DNA of 64,000 nucleotides from assembly GCA_964244495.1 (NCBI GenBank), contig CAXTIU010000004.1:124001-188000 (forward strand), given 5' to 3'. Below are positions 52,248 through 61,654 of the stretch, piece by piece (the stretch's first letter is position 1; each line of letters starts with the position of its first letter). The notes beneath the pieces were generated by a model. It saw only the letters and a list, made by a program, of their open reading frames with translations. It was not told the DNA's origin and searched no databases. This stretch comes from RH-AL1 sp964244495 (GTDB lineage: Bacteria > Pseudomonadota > Alphaproteobacteria > Rhizobiales > Beijerinckiaceae). The position numbers and the translations under genes are program-made.

Positions 52248-52790
52248 ATGATGCCCGTTTCCATCCGCGCCCGCCCCGTCATCGCGTCGGCGTTCGGCGC
52301 GGTCGTGTATCTCACCGTTCCGGCCGACGCCGGCGAGCGGGCAGCTGGGGAGCTTCGTTGCGAGGTGTCCGGTAGCTACGAATTGCTCGCGTCCGCCAAT
52401 CGGAACCTGAATTGCCGGTACATCCGCGTCGACCAGCGAATCGAGCTCTACACTGGCTACACGGGGATCACCGGTGCCAATTTCGGCAAGGTGGTTCCGC
52501 GAACGCTCATTTATGAGGTGTTCTCGACCACCCCGAGCGCGTTGGTCCTCCTCGAAGGCGACTTCAAAGGGCCGCTCGGCTTAAACATCACCGCGGCCTC
52601 GGATGAACTCACCGGCGGCGCCGGCGGCGATGTCCGCCTTCGGCAAGTCTCGGCGCAGACGCCCGATATCGGCTCGACGTCCCTGACCGCTCCCATCAAC
52701 GCGGTCGCCGGTTTCGGCTACCTGCACCTGATCTACGCCGGCGTCGTGGCCGCCGGCCGCGGTCACTCCACCTCACGGCATGAGCGCTAA
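52248..52790 (+). CDS. DUF992 protein, exported
   Basis: A 180-residue protein with a short signal peptide (ending ADAGERAAG). The body has the DUF992 strand pattern: GELRCEVSGSYELLASANRNLNC with a Cys pair, then YTGYTGITGANFGKV, and a C-terminal glycine-rich AGGDVRLRQVSAQTPD. Members are periplasmic proteins of unknown function in Hyphomicrobiales. ATG 52248 and ATG 52251 are adjacent; GAGG lies five bases upstream of the first. Confidence 0.8.
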   Translation: MMPVSIRARPVIASAFGAVVYLTVPADAGERAAGELRCEVSGSYELLASANRNLNCRYIRVDQRIELYTGYTGITGANFGKVVPRTLIYEVFSTTPSALVLLEGDFKGPLGLNITAASDELTGGAGGDVRLRQVSAQTPDIGSTSLTAPINAVAGFGYLHLIYAGVVAAGRGHSTSRHER

Positions 52791-52875
52791 GGTATAGGCT
52801 CGATACCTATGCAGCGGTCTTCGGGCACGCTGGCACGATGACATCGGCCACCTCATACGGTCTGGAACGCGGGAA

Positions 52876-53148
52876 CTACTTCCCGCCGCGCTCAGTCGCC
52901 CCGCTGGTGCTCGTCTTCAATTCCTTCTGCGGGCTGCTCCTCGGTCCGGCGGCGGCGGCCCCGGTCAAGTCCTGCCCTCCGGCCGCCAGGGCGGCGGGCG
53001 GCGCGCCGACCGTGCCGGAGCGTCCCGCGGAACCCGCTCGGCTAGTCAAGCTCCCGGCATCATGTGCCGGACCGGCGGTCTGCGCCCGCGCCGAAAGGGT
53101 CGAGAAGACGATACAGGCCACCGCCGCGACACTTCTGAAGACCGACAT
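52876..53148 (-). CDS. Small secreted Ser/Gly/Ala-rich protein
   Basis: A 90-residue protein with a clear signal peptide (MSVFRSVAAVACIVFSTLSARAQ). The mature chain is low-complexity (HDAGSLTSRAGSAGRSG) without cysteine, similar in kind to the small protein at 51834. AGGGAG lies seven bases upstream of ATG 53148, a strong ribosome site. The function is unknown. The opposite strand over the same bases is open but not convincing, so this frame is preferred. Confidence 0.55.
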   Translation of the reverse strand: MSVFRSVAAVACIVFSTLSARAQTAGPAHDAGSLTSRAGSAGRSGTVGAPPAALAAGGQDLTGAAAAGPRSSPQKELKTSTSGATERGGK

Positions 53149-53644
53149 CGCTGAACTCCCTGGGCGCGGGCGGCTTATGCCATCGCTCACGCGCCCGCGT
53201 GACAAGCCTGACGACGCGGAAAAGTTCATCGACTGGAGAGATCCGCCAAATAAAGCGCTCCGCGCACGGCGTGGAGGAGACTTGCTCCAACAGTCCTGCG
53301 GCACGTCGATGGACTGACCGCCACCATATTCCTCCCGCTCCGCCTTCAACAAAGCCGCTGTCAAGCAATAACGGGTTCTTGCGCCGACTTTACATGAACA
53401 TTCCGCCCACTCTGCCCAATGCTCGGTCGCGAATGTCTCGCGAAACACCGATGACCGTCGAAAGAGTGATATAATTGCCATGATGATGCTATGGCATACG
53501 CACCCCCTACAGCATTCATATGGAAACACTATGCCTTCCCATTCTTGATCGCGCGTGGATGCCGAAGACTCCGGAGCCGAGCGGCCGACTGAGCCCGCCC
53601 CGATCTCCGACCTCCGGTTCCCGGATGCGAACAGGACAGCGACG
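53149..53644. other. Intergenic region ahead of the barrel gene
   Basis: Nearly 500 bases without a convincing gene. The part from about 53340 to 53530 is clearly AT-rich compared with the rest of the window and probably contains the promoter of the barrel gene at 53645. A short perfect palindrome lies in it (see the separate entry). Confidence 0.45.
53476..53496 (+). promoter_or_regulatory. Inverted repeat TGCCAT-N9-ATGGCA
   Basis: A perfect 6-bp inverted repeat (53476-53481 and 53491-53496) in AT-rich DNA about 150 bases ahead of the barrel gene. The arms are 9 bases apart, so it could bind a dimeric regulator; no known consensus is matched. Confidence 0.35.
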
Positions 53645-55213
53645 ATGAAGACGATGTTGGGACAGGCGGCGATCGCGGGTCTTCTGGTGTGCTCGGGGTC
53701 GGCCTTCGCGGCGGACCTCACGCCGCCCGTCCAGCCCGCCGCTTCGCCCTTCGGGTCGATGGTCGAAGGCGACACGTTCCTCACGCGCCTCTACCACGAC
53801 TACGCCGACGAGTTCGGCAAGGCGACCCCCGTGTCGGACCCGAACGCGCCGCCGAGCCGCCGTCCAGAGAGCGTCATGGCGCCGGCACCGGTGACATCGC
53901 CGCCTTACCCGTTCGTCGACTGGCCGGTCGGCGGCGTCAGCACGATCGGCGCGACGTTGCCGAACTCCGTCGACACGCCGCTCCAGTCGGCGCTCCTGCC
54001 GCCCACCACGAGCGCGGCGGGCAAGTTCCTCTACGACAACCACATCCAGGTGTACGGCTGGGTCGACGTCAGCGCCAACGCCAGCTCGGCGAAAACGGGT
54101 TACGGCGGCAACTTCCCGGTCGGCTACGACTACACGCCCAACATCGCGCAGCTCGACCAGGCGGTGGTCTACATCGAGCGCCTGCCGGACACCGTTCAGC
54201 AGGACCACGTCGACTGGGGCTTCCGCATCAGCGGCATCTACGGCGAGAACTACCGCTATACGACGGCGCTCGGGGTCTTCAGCAACCAGCTCGTCATCCA
54301 CAACCACTTCACCGGCTACGACATGCCGATGGTGTACGGCGAGGTCTACCTGCCCTACTTCGCCCAGGGCGTGGTCATCCGCGTCGGCCGCTTCATATCG
54401 CTGCCGGACATCGAGGCGCAGCTGGCGCCCAATAACTACACCTACACCCACTCGCTGCTCTACACCTACGACAACTACACCAACACGGGTGCGGTCGTGA
54501 CCGTCAAGGTCAACAGGCAACTCCAGCTGCAGTTGGCGCTGAGCGGCGGCACCGAGACCGTGCCCTGGAACGCCAAGCACATTGACCTCGTCAATCCGGA
54601 CACCGGCGGCCAGGGCTACACCGGCAAGCGCGACCCGGGCGCTCAGCCCAGCGTCTCCGCCTGCGTCCAATACCAGAGCGCGAGCGGCGACACGCAGTTC
54701 CAGCCGTGCCTGAACGCCATCAACAACGGTAACTGGGGCTACAACAACCTGCAGTGGTACGGCTTCACCTTCTACCACAAGTTCACCGAGCGGCTGCACC
54801 TGTCGTTCGAGACCTACTACGAGTACGAGAACAACGTGCCCGACATATCGACCGGTTTGGGTGGCACGCCGTTCGCGTACGACTTGAACTCGCCCTTGGA
54901 GGCGCACTGCCCGTTCGGCGAGCTGAAGTGCGTAGCGAGGGCGTTCGGTGCGCTGGCATACCTGAATTACCAAGTCACGCCGCTCGACAACATCACGGCA
55001 CGCGCCGAGTTCTACGACGACGCCGAGGGACAGAGGACCGGCTTCGCCACGAAGTACACGGAGGAGACACTCGGCTACCAGCACTGGTTCTCGCCCTCGA
55101 TCGAGCTTCGTCCCGAGATCGGCTTCTATCAATCCTACGACCAGGCCGCTTTCGACAACGGCACGAAGCACAACCTCGCGCTGTTCTCGACGGACCTCAT
55201 CTTCCACTTCTAG
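53645..55213 (+). CDS. Outer-membrane beta-barrel porin-like protein (BBP2-like)
   Basis: A 522-residue protein with a signal peptide (about residues 1-22, ending AFA-ADL). It has a Pro-rich periplasmic stretch to about residue 125, then barrel strands: IQVYGWVDVSANASS, VYIERLPDTVQQDHVDWGFRISGIYGENYRYTT, IRVGRFISLPDIEAQLAPNNY, and the last strand LALFSTDLIFHF with a terminal Phe. The pattern is that of the BBP2 type porins of Gram-negative bacteria. Its solute is unknown. ATG 53645 has GGACAGCG upstream. The efflux genes follow 255 bases on, and whether it works with them is not clear. Confidence 0.82.
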   Translation: MKTMLGQAAIAGLLVCSGSAFAADLTPPVQPAASPFGSMVEGDTFLTRLYHDYADEFGKATPVSDPNAPPSRRPESVMAPAPVTSPPYPFVDWPVGGVSTIGATLPNSVDTPLQSALLPPTTSAAGKFLYDNHIQVYGWVDVSANASSAKTGYGGNFPVGYDYTPNIAQLDQAVVYIERLPDTVQQDHVDWGFRISGIYGENYRYTTALGVFSNQLVIHNHFTGYDMPMVYGEVYLPYFAQGVVIRVGRFISLPDIEAQLAPNNYTYTHSLLYTYDNYTNTGAVVTVKVNRQLQLQLALSGGTETVPWNAKHIDLVNPDTGGQGYTGKRDPGAQPSVSACVQYQSASGDTQFQPCLNAINNGNWGYNNLQWYGFTFYHKFTERLHLSFETYYEYENNVPDISTGLGGTPFAYDLNSPLEAHCPFGELKCVARAFGALAYLNYQVTPLDNITARAEFYDDAEGQRTGFATKYTEETLGYQHWFSPSIELRPEIGFYQSYDQAAFDNGTKHNLALFSTDLIFHF

Positions 55214-55468
55214 GCCGGAGGGACGATGATCGTCGAGGCGCGGGCAAAGTCCTGCCGGGGGCAGTCGCCCGCGTCTTTGATCGCACGCCGCACGTTCTCG
55301 CGTCATCTCATCCCGCTTCACCGATGCGTTGCGGCCACAAGGACGGGAGACCGGTCCGTTCCTGATACAACCTATCGCGAAGACGCGATCTGTTCGTGGT
55401 ATGGGCACGACCTCGTATCATCGCCTCCAGGTGTCATCGTGCTCGCGTCACAGGGTGGAGCCAAACCG

Positions 55469-56686
55469 GTGAAGACGGCGACGTCGACGCGCAAGGTGCT
55501 TCGGATGCTGACGGCGGGTTGCGCCTTCGGCGTCTTGAGCACGGGTGCGGCCATGGCCGACCAGGGCATCGGACCCGACCCCGGGACCGACTCGAACAAG
55601 TCGAGCGCCGCCAAGCCGGGCGAGGTTCCGGCGGGGGCGACCGTCGAATTGTCGAAGTCGCAGCTGGGCCTGATCCGCGTCCAGCCTGCCGGCACCTACA
55701 CGTTCGAGGTCCAGAGCTCGATGATCGGCGGCGTCGATTTCGATCAGGATCGACAATTGCAGGTGTTCACGCCCTACCAGGGCCGGATCATCGCCCTGTT
55801 CGGGCAGCTCGGCGACGCGGTGAAGAGGGGCCAGGTGCTGTTCACGGTCGACAGCGCCGACCTTCTCCAGGCGGAGGCGACCCTGATCCAGACCGCAGGG
55901 CTCGACGACCTGACCAAGGGCGCCCTGGCGCGCGCGCGCAAGCTGGTGCCCGCCGGCGGCGGCGCGCAGAAGGATCTCGACCAGGCGATCTCGGACCAGC
56001 AGACGGCGGAGGGCAACTATCAGGCCGCGTACCAGGCTTTGCACATCTTCGGGAAGGACAATTCCGAGATCGATCGCGTGGTCCACGACCGCAAGGCCGA
56101 CCCGACCCTGGTCGTCAAGAGCCCCATCGACGGCGTCATCACCGCACGCAACGCCAGCCCCGGTCTCTTCATTCAGCCGGGTATCGCACCGGCGCCCTAC
56201 ACCGTCGCCGACACCACGATCAAGTGGCTGAACGCCAATGTCAGCGAAATCGACGAGCGCGCCTTTCGCGTCGGGCAGGAGGTCGAGGCGCGGGTCTTCG
56301 GCCTGCCCGACCGGGTCTTCCACGGGCGGATCTCGGTGCTCGGCGCCAGCATCGACTCTGTGACCCGTCGCCTCACCGTCCGCTCCGAGATCAAGGATCC
56401 CGACGACCAGCTGAAGCCCGGCATGTTCGCGACGGTCACCATCCAGACCGGCGCGCCCCGGCAGTCGGTCGGCCTGCCCCTGAGCGGCGTCGTGCGCGAG
56501 GGAGACGGCACGATGACGGCATGGATCACCAAGGACCAGCGCCATTTCGAGCAGCGCACGGTCCGCATCGGGCTGCAACAGAACGGCGTCGACGAGATCG
56601 TCTCGGGCCTGCGCGCGGGCGAACTCGTCGTGACGGACGGGGCCGTTTTCGTGAGCAACGTCCTCGACGCGGGACCCTCCGACTGA
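55469..56686 (+). CDS. RND efflux periplasmic adaptor (membrane fusion) protein
   Basis: A 405-residue adaptor of the CusB/CzcB kind. After a signal peptide it has the lipoyl-like hairpin domain (VFTPYQGRIIALFGQLGDAVKRGQVLF), a helical hairpin (LARARKLVPAGGGAQKDLDQ), the second lipoyl half with VVKSPIDGVITARNASPGLFI, and beta-barrel and membrane-proximal parts (VEARVFGLPDRVFHGRIS). No Met-rich or Cys-rich metal-binding head is seen. It links the inner-membrane pump to the outer-membrane channel. GTG 55469 is chosen because GGAG lies nine bases upstream and the signal peptide follows directly. Confidence 0.88.
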   Translation: MKTATSTRKVLRMLTAGCAFGVLSTGAAMADQGIGPDPGTDSNKSSAAKPGEVPAGATVELSKSQLGLIRVQPAGTYTFEVQSSMIGGVDFDQDRQLQVFTPYQGRIIALFGQLGDAVKRGQVLFTVDSADLLQAEATLIQTAGLDDLTKGALARARKLVPAGGGAQKDLDQAISDQQTAEGNYQAAYQALHIFGKDNSEIDRVVHDRKADPTLVVKSPIDGVITARNASPGLFIQPGIAPAPYTVADTTIKWLNANVSEIDERAFRVGQEVEARVFGLPDRVFHGRISVLGASIDSVTRRLTVRSEIKDPDDQLKPGMFATVTIQTGAPRQSVGLPLSGVVREGDGTMTAWITKDQRHFEQRTVRIGLQQNGVDEIVSGLRAGELVVTDGAVFVSNVLDAGPSD

Positions 56687-56820
56687 ACCGCCGCCGAACG
56701 GAGCCGCCGTCCCAATAAAACCTTCGACCGAGCTTAACCGCGTGACCATCGAAGCCTCTAAGATACGTGAACCCCGGGCCAATCCCTCGAGCTGACGCAC
56801 CCGTCATTGGATCGAACCTC

Positions 56821-59800
56821 GTGATCAAGGCCCTCGTCACCTTCGGATTGTCGCGGCGCGCCATCGTCGTGATGGGGCTGCTCGTCTTCTGCGCGGCCGG
56901 CGTGGCGGCGTTCTTCAAGCTCAACATCGAGGCCTACCCCAACCCCGCGCCGGTGATCCTCGAGATCACGGCGCAGGCGGCCGGCCAGTCCGCCGAAGAG
57001 ATGGAGAAGTATTACACGATCCCCATGGAAGTCGGCCTATACTCGACACCGGGCGTCGATACGATCCGCTCGACGTCGTTCTACGGCCTGTCGTTCGTGC
57101 GCGTCACATTTAAGTACGGGATCGACTACTTCCCCGCCTACACGCAGGCGGCGCTGAACCTGCAGCAGAACGTCAACCTGCCCGGCAACCAGGTTCCGCA
57201 GATCCAACAGTCGAGCCTGGTCGGCGAGATCTACCGTTACCAGGTGGTCGGTCCCAGGCACTTCGGCCTGACCAACCTGCGCACGATCCAGGACTGGGTG
57301 GTGACGCGGCGGCTGCTGACCGTGCCGGGCGTTGTCCAGATCAACAGCTGGGGCGGCACGACGAAGCAATTCAACGTCGACGCGAACCTGAGCAAGTTGG
57401 AAGCCTACAACGTCACCATCCCGCAGATGATCACCGCGCTCGGCAACGCCAACATCAACGTCGGCGGCCGCGAGATCACCGTCGGCCAGCAGTCGGTGAA
57501 CATCCGGGGCATCGGCCTGATCGACGACGGCGGCGAGGACGACCTGACCCAGGGCTACCACGTCGACGACATCGAGAACATCGTGCTGAACCAGACCAGC
57601 GGCGTCCCCGTGCGCATCAGGGATGTCGCCGACGTGTCCGTCGGCTACGTGCCGCGTCTCGGCATCGCCGGCCGCGACAAGGACGACGACATCGCCGCCG
57701 CCATCGTGGTGATGGGCCGTACCCAGCACACCAACGACGTGCTGCCGCTGGTCGAGGCGGAGGTGAAGAAGATCAACACCGACGGGACGCTGCCGGTCGG
57801 GGTGAAGGTCGTCCCCTATTACGACCGCGGCTCGCTCGTCGCGGTCACGACCCACACCGTTCTCCACAACCTGGTGTTCGGGTGCCTGCTGGTGTTCTTC
57901 ATCCAGTGGGTCTTCCTGGGCGACCTGCGCAGCGCCCTCATCGTCAGCGCCAACATCCCCTTCGCGCTGTTCTTCGCCATCATCATCCTGGTGCTGCGGG
58001 GCGAGGACGCCAACCTGCTGTCGCTCGGCGCGGTCGACTTCGGCATCATCGTCGACTCGGCGGTGATCCTCGTCGAGAACATCTTCCGCATCTTCCAGTC
58101 GTCCGATCCGGCGAAGCGGCAGCTCCTGCGCCAGATGAGGGAGGGGCTGTGGGGGACTGATCCGAGCGCAGGCACGCCGGGCGAGGGCACTTCGGGCGAG
58201 GGCAACGCCCCGGGATGGACGGCGCGGCTGCGCCTCGTGCTGATCAGCGCGCTCCAGGTGGACAAGGCGATCTTCTTCACCGCGACGATCACCGTCACCG
58301 CCTTCCTTCCGCTGTTCACGATGCAGGGCGTGGAGGGCCAGATCTTCGGGCCGATGGCGCGCACCTACGCCTACGCGCTCGCCGGCGCGCTGTTCGCCAC
58401 CTTCACCATCACGCCGGTGCTGGCGTCCCTGATCCTCCCGGCGCACATCGAGGAGGTCGAGACCATCGTCGTGCGGGCGATCCGCGCGGCCTACACGCCG
58501 GTGCTGCGCCTCGCTTTGGCCAACCTGACGCTGACGATCCTGTTCGGCGGCCTGTTCCTCGGCTTCTGCGGCTTCATGGCGACACGGCTCGGCAGCGAGT
58601 TCCTGCCGGCCCTGGAGGAGGGCAACTACTGGATCCGCGCGGCGATGCCGCCGACCATCTCGCTCGACGCCGGCACGGCGGCGACGGCGAAGATGCGCGC
58701 CATCCTCCAGCGCCATCCCGAGATCATCACGGTTGTGTCCCAGCACGGTCGTCCCGACAACGGCAGCGACGCCTCGCCCTTCTCCAACGTCGAGCTGTTC
58801 GCGCCCCTGAAGCCCCTCGACGAGTGGACGCCTGGCCTGACGAAGGAGGTGCTGACCGAGCGGCTGCAGAAGGAGTTCGCGCAGGAGCTGCCCGGCATTG
58901 GCTTCAACTTCTCGCAGTACATCCAGGACAACGTCGAGGAGTCGCTCTCGGGCGTGAAGGGGGCGAACTCCGTCAAGATCGTCGGGCCCAACCTCAAGAC
59001 GCTTGAGAGCTTGGCGGTGCAGGTCATGGCCCAGATGGGCAAGGTCGCCGGCGTCGCCGATCTCGGGATCTTCCGCGTCGAGGGCCAGCCGAACCTCAAC
59101 ATCAAGGTGGATCGCACGAAGACCGCCCGCTACGGCCTCAACACGGGGGACGTGACCACGGTGGTCCAGGCGGCCATGGGCGGGACCACCGCGACCACGG
59201 TGCTGGAAGGAGATCGCCAGTTCGCCCTCGCTGTGCGCATGCAGCCGGAGGAGCGCGACAACATCGACGCCATCCGCAGGATCCAGGTCGCCTACATGAA
59301 CCCCAACGGCACGAACTCCTACGTGCCCCTGAGCGAACTCGCGACCATCACGATGGAGACCGGCGCCTCCTACATCTACCGCGAGCGCAGCGCGCGCTAC
59401 ATCCCCATCAAGTTCAGCGTGCGCGGCCGCGACCTCGGAAGCACGGTAGCCGACGCGCAGGCGCTGATCGGCAAGACGATCAAGCTGCCCATCGGCTACC
59501 GTATCGCCTGGGCCGGCGAGTTCGAGGACCTGCAGAACGCCAAGGCCCGCCTGGCGATCATCGTGCCCATCACCTTCCTCCTCATCCTCCTGCTGCTCTA
59601 CGCCCTGTTCAGCTCGTTCCGCGACAGCCTGCTTGCGATGGCCGGCATTCCGTTCTCGGTCGGCGGTGGCATCCTCGCGCTGAACTTCTTCGGCCTGGAT
59701 TTCAGTGTCTCCGCCGCCATCGGCTTCATCTCCCTGCTGGGCGTGGCGGTGATGGACGGCATCTTGAACCTGACCTACTACCGCGAGCTCAGGGCCGCCG

Positions 59801-60108
59801 GCATGCCTGTGGCCGAGGCGGTGTTCCGCGGCGCGGAGCAGCGCATGCGCCCGATGTTGATGACGGTCCTGTCGGCCGGCGTCGGCCTGTTCCCGGCGGC
59901 GATCTCGCACGGCATCGGCAGCCAGGTGCAGAGGCCGCTCGCCGCCGTGGTGGTGGGCGGCATGACGATCGGGCCGGTCCTGCTCCTCATCGTCGCCCCC
60001 GCGCTGCGCATGATCTTTCTCAGGAGCGACGAGAAGGCCGGGCCGCCCCCTGCCGCCGCGCCGGACCCCGCGCAGGTGGAAACCCGAGACGGTGTGGGCA
60101 ATGCTTGA
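56821..60108 (+). CDS. RND efflux pump permease, CzcA/CusA-like
   Basis: A 1095-residue inner-membrane transporter with the two-fold RND layout, each half with a large periplasmic domain and six helices. The proton-relay motif is DFGIIVDSAVILVEN near residue 405. This keeps the Asp, Asp and Glu found in heavy-metal RND pumps (CzcA type), but has Ser where they have Gly. Metal ions are the usual substrates for this clade, but no Met ladder or other diagnostic feature was checked. The first half contains SSFYGLSFVRVTF and the second VSAAIGFISLLGVAVMDG. GTG 56821 starts at the conserved MIKALV position; GTG 56767 is possible. Confidence 0.87.
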   Translation: MIKALVTFGLSRRAIVVMGLLVFCAAGVAAFFKLNIEAYPNPAPVILEITAQAAGQSAEEMEKYYTIPMEVGLYSTPGVDTIRSTSFYGLSFVRVTFKYGIDYFPAYTQAALNLQQNVNLPGNQVPQIQQSSLVGEIYRYQVVGPRHFGLTNLRTIQDWVVTRRLLTVPGVVQINSWGGTTKQFNVDANLSKLEAYNVTIPQMITALGNANINVGGREITVGQQSVNIRGIGLIDDGGEDDLTQGYHVDDIENIVLNQTSGVPVRIRDVADVSVGYVPRLGIAGRDKDDDIAAAIVVMGRTQHTNDVLPLVEAEVKKINTDGTLPVGVKVVPYYDRGSLVAVTTHTVLHNLVFGCLLVFFIQWVFLGDLRSALIVSANIPFALFFAIIILVLRGEDANLLSLGAVDFGIIVDSAVILVENIFRIFQSSDPAKRQLLRQMREGLWGTDPSAGTPGEGTSGEGNAPGWTARLRLVLISALQVDKAIFFTATITVTAFLPLFTMQGVEGQIFGPMARTYAYALAGALFATFTITPVLASLILPAHIEEVETIVVRAIRAAYTPVLRLALANLTLTILFGGLFLGFCGFMATRLGSEFLPALEEGNYWIRAAMPPTISLDAGTAATAKMRAILQRHPEIITVVSQHGRPDNGSDASPFSNVELFAPLKPLDEWTPGLTKEVLTERLQKEFAQELPGIGFNFSQYIQDNVEESLSGVKGANSVKIVGPNLKTLESLAVQVMAQMGKVAGVADLGIFRVEGQPNLNIKVDRTKTARYGLNTGDVTTVVQAAMGGTTATTVLEGDRQFALAVRMQPEERDNIDAIRRIQVAYMNPNGTNSYVPLSELATITMETGASYIYRERSARYIPIKFSVRGRDLGSTVADAQALIGKTIKLPIGYRIAWAGEFEDLQNAKARLAIIVPITFLLILLLLYALFSSFRDSLLAMAGIPFSVGGGILALNFFGLDFSVSAAIGFISLLGVAVMDGILNLTYYRELRAAGMPVAEAVFRGAEQRMRPMLMTVLSAGVGLFPAAISHGIGSQVQRPLAAVVVGGMTIGPVLLLIVAPALRMIFLRSDEKAGPPPAAAPDPAQVETRDGVGNA

Positions 60109-61630
60109 GCGCGCCTTCACTCCGGGCCCGGTTCAAGACTCGGTCGCCGTTGGCGCGCCGTCGCTCGCCAGGGTGACGGTGGCGCTCGTCGCGACCCTGC
60201 TGCTGGCGGGCTGCGAGGTTGGGCCGGACTTCGTGACGCCGGCCGCGCCGCCGGTCACCGGCTACCTTCCCGGCACGTCGGCCTCCGGCGACGGCAAGCA
60301 GCGCGTCACCGCTCTCGACATCCCCGGTCAGTGGTGGCGAACCTTCCGTTCCCGCAGCCTGACCGCGCTCGTGGAGCGGGCGATCAAGCAGAACGCCGAC
60401 CTTCAGGCGGCGCAGGCGGCGCTGCGGGCGGCGCGCGAGAACGGGACGGCGCAACGCGGCGTCCTCTACCCGCAGGTCAACACCGGCTACAACACGACCG
60501 GCGGCAAGGCCAGCGCCGACATTTCCCCGCCGTTGTCCAACAACTCGCAGTATTACAGCCTCACCACGGCGCAGGTCACCGTCAGCTACCAGCCCGACAT
60601 CTTCGGCCTCAATCGCCGGCAGGTGGAATCTGCCGACGCGCTCGCCCGGGCGCAGCGCTTCCAGGTCGAGGCGACCTACCTGACCCTGACCTCCAACGTC
60701 GTGTTGGCGGCGCTCCAGGAAGCGTCGATCCGGGCGCAGATCGACGCGACCAAGCAGATCATCAAGATCGAGACCGACTTGTTGAGCGTCCTGCGGCGGC
60801 AGCTGAGCGCCGGCCAAGTGGCGAACGCCGACGTGCTCGTGCAGGAGGCGGCGCTCGCCCAGGCGCAGCAGACGCTACCGGTGCTCGACAAGCAGTTGGG
60901 CCAGCAACGTGACCTGCTGACGGCGCTCGCCGGGCAGTACCAGAACGACGCGGTCGCCGAGACGTTCGACCTCAAGTCCTTCAAGCTGCCGTCGGCCCTG
61001 CCGGTGAGCCTGCCCTCGACCCTCGTCGAGCACCGCCCCGACGTGCGCATGGCGGAAGCCAACCTACAATCGGCCAGCGCGCTGATCGGCGTCGCCGAGG
61101 CCAACCGCCTGCCGATCGTCAGTCTCTCGGCCGAGTTCGGCCAGAACCCGTCGAACCTCGTGCGCCTCTTCTCACCGTCGGAAACCTTCTACACGCTTGC
61201 TGGCAACGTCGCGCAGACCGTCTTCGACGGCGGCACGCTGCTCCACAAGCAGAAGCAGGCGGAAGCGGAGTTCGACCAGGCCTACGCGCAATACCGCAGC
61301 GCCGTCATCGGCGCCTTCCAGAACGTCGCCGACGCGCTACGCGCGATCCAGGCCGACGCGCGGGCGGAAAAGGCGGCGCAGGCGGCGCAGACGGCCGCGC
61401 AGAAGAGCCTGGACATCAGCCGCCAGCAGCTCGCATTCGGCGCGGTGAGCAACATCGTCCTGCTCACCGCGCAGCAGACGTACTTGCAGTCGGCTCTCGT
61501 GCTGGTCCAGGCGCAGGCCAGCCGCTTCTCCGATACCGTGGCTTTGTTCCAGGCGCTCGGCGGCGGCTGGTGGAATCGCGCCGACGTGCCTCCGGCGCCC
61601 GTCCACACCGTGCTCGACGCGATCCGCTGA
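60101..61630 (+). CDS. RND outer-membrane efflux lipoprotein (TolC/NodT family)
   Basis: A 509-residue outer-membrane channel subunit. The signal peptide ends LLLAGC, so the protein is probably a lipoprotein of the NodT type. Two repeats of the coiled-coil unit are visible (QNADLQAAQAALRAARENG and the second around YAQYRSAVIGAFQNVADALRAI). It completes the tripartite pump; the start overlaps the permease stop by eight bases. The order is adaptor, pump, channel. Confidence 0.88.
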   Translation: MLERAFTPGPVQDSVAVGAPSLARVTVALVATLLLAGCEVGPDFVTPAAPPVTGYLPGTSASGDGKQRVTALDIPGQWWRTFRSRSLTALVERAIKQNADLQAAQAALRAARENGTAQRGVLYPQVNTGYNTTGGKASADISPPLSNNSQYYSLTTAQVTVSYQPDIFGLNRRQVESADALARAQRFQVEATYLTLTSNVVLAALQEASIRAQIDATKQIIKIETDLLSVLRRQLSAGQVANADVLVQEAALAQAQQTLPVLDKQLGQQRDLLTALAGQYQNDAVAETFDLKSFKLPSALPVSLPSTLVEHRPDVRMAEANLQSASALIGVAEANRLPIVSLSAEFGQNPSNLVRLFSPSETFYTLAGNVAQTVFDGGTLLHKQKQAEAEFDQAYAQYRSAVIGAFQNVADALRAIQADARAEKAAQAAQTAAQKSLDISRQQLAFGAVSNIVLLTAQQTYLQSALVLVQAQASRFSDTVALFQALGGGWWNRADVPPAPVHTVLDAIR

Positions 61631-61654
61631 GCCCTGCGCCGCCCCACGAGGGAC

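Noticed and set aside
52838..53317. A 159-codon plus-strand frame overlapping the small secreted protein at 52876-53148
   Set aside because: The minus-strand frame has a clean signal peptide and an AGGGAG site seven bases before its ATG; the plus-strand frame has neither and a mixed composition.
57037..60120. A 1027-codon open frame opposite the RND permease
   Set aside because: The composition is highly charged and repetitive with no recognisable motif; the plus-strand RND permease explains the whole stretch.
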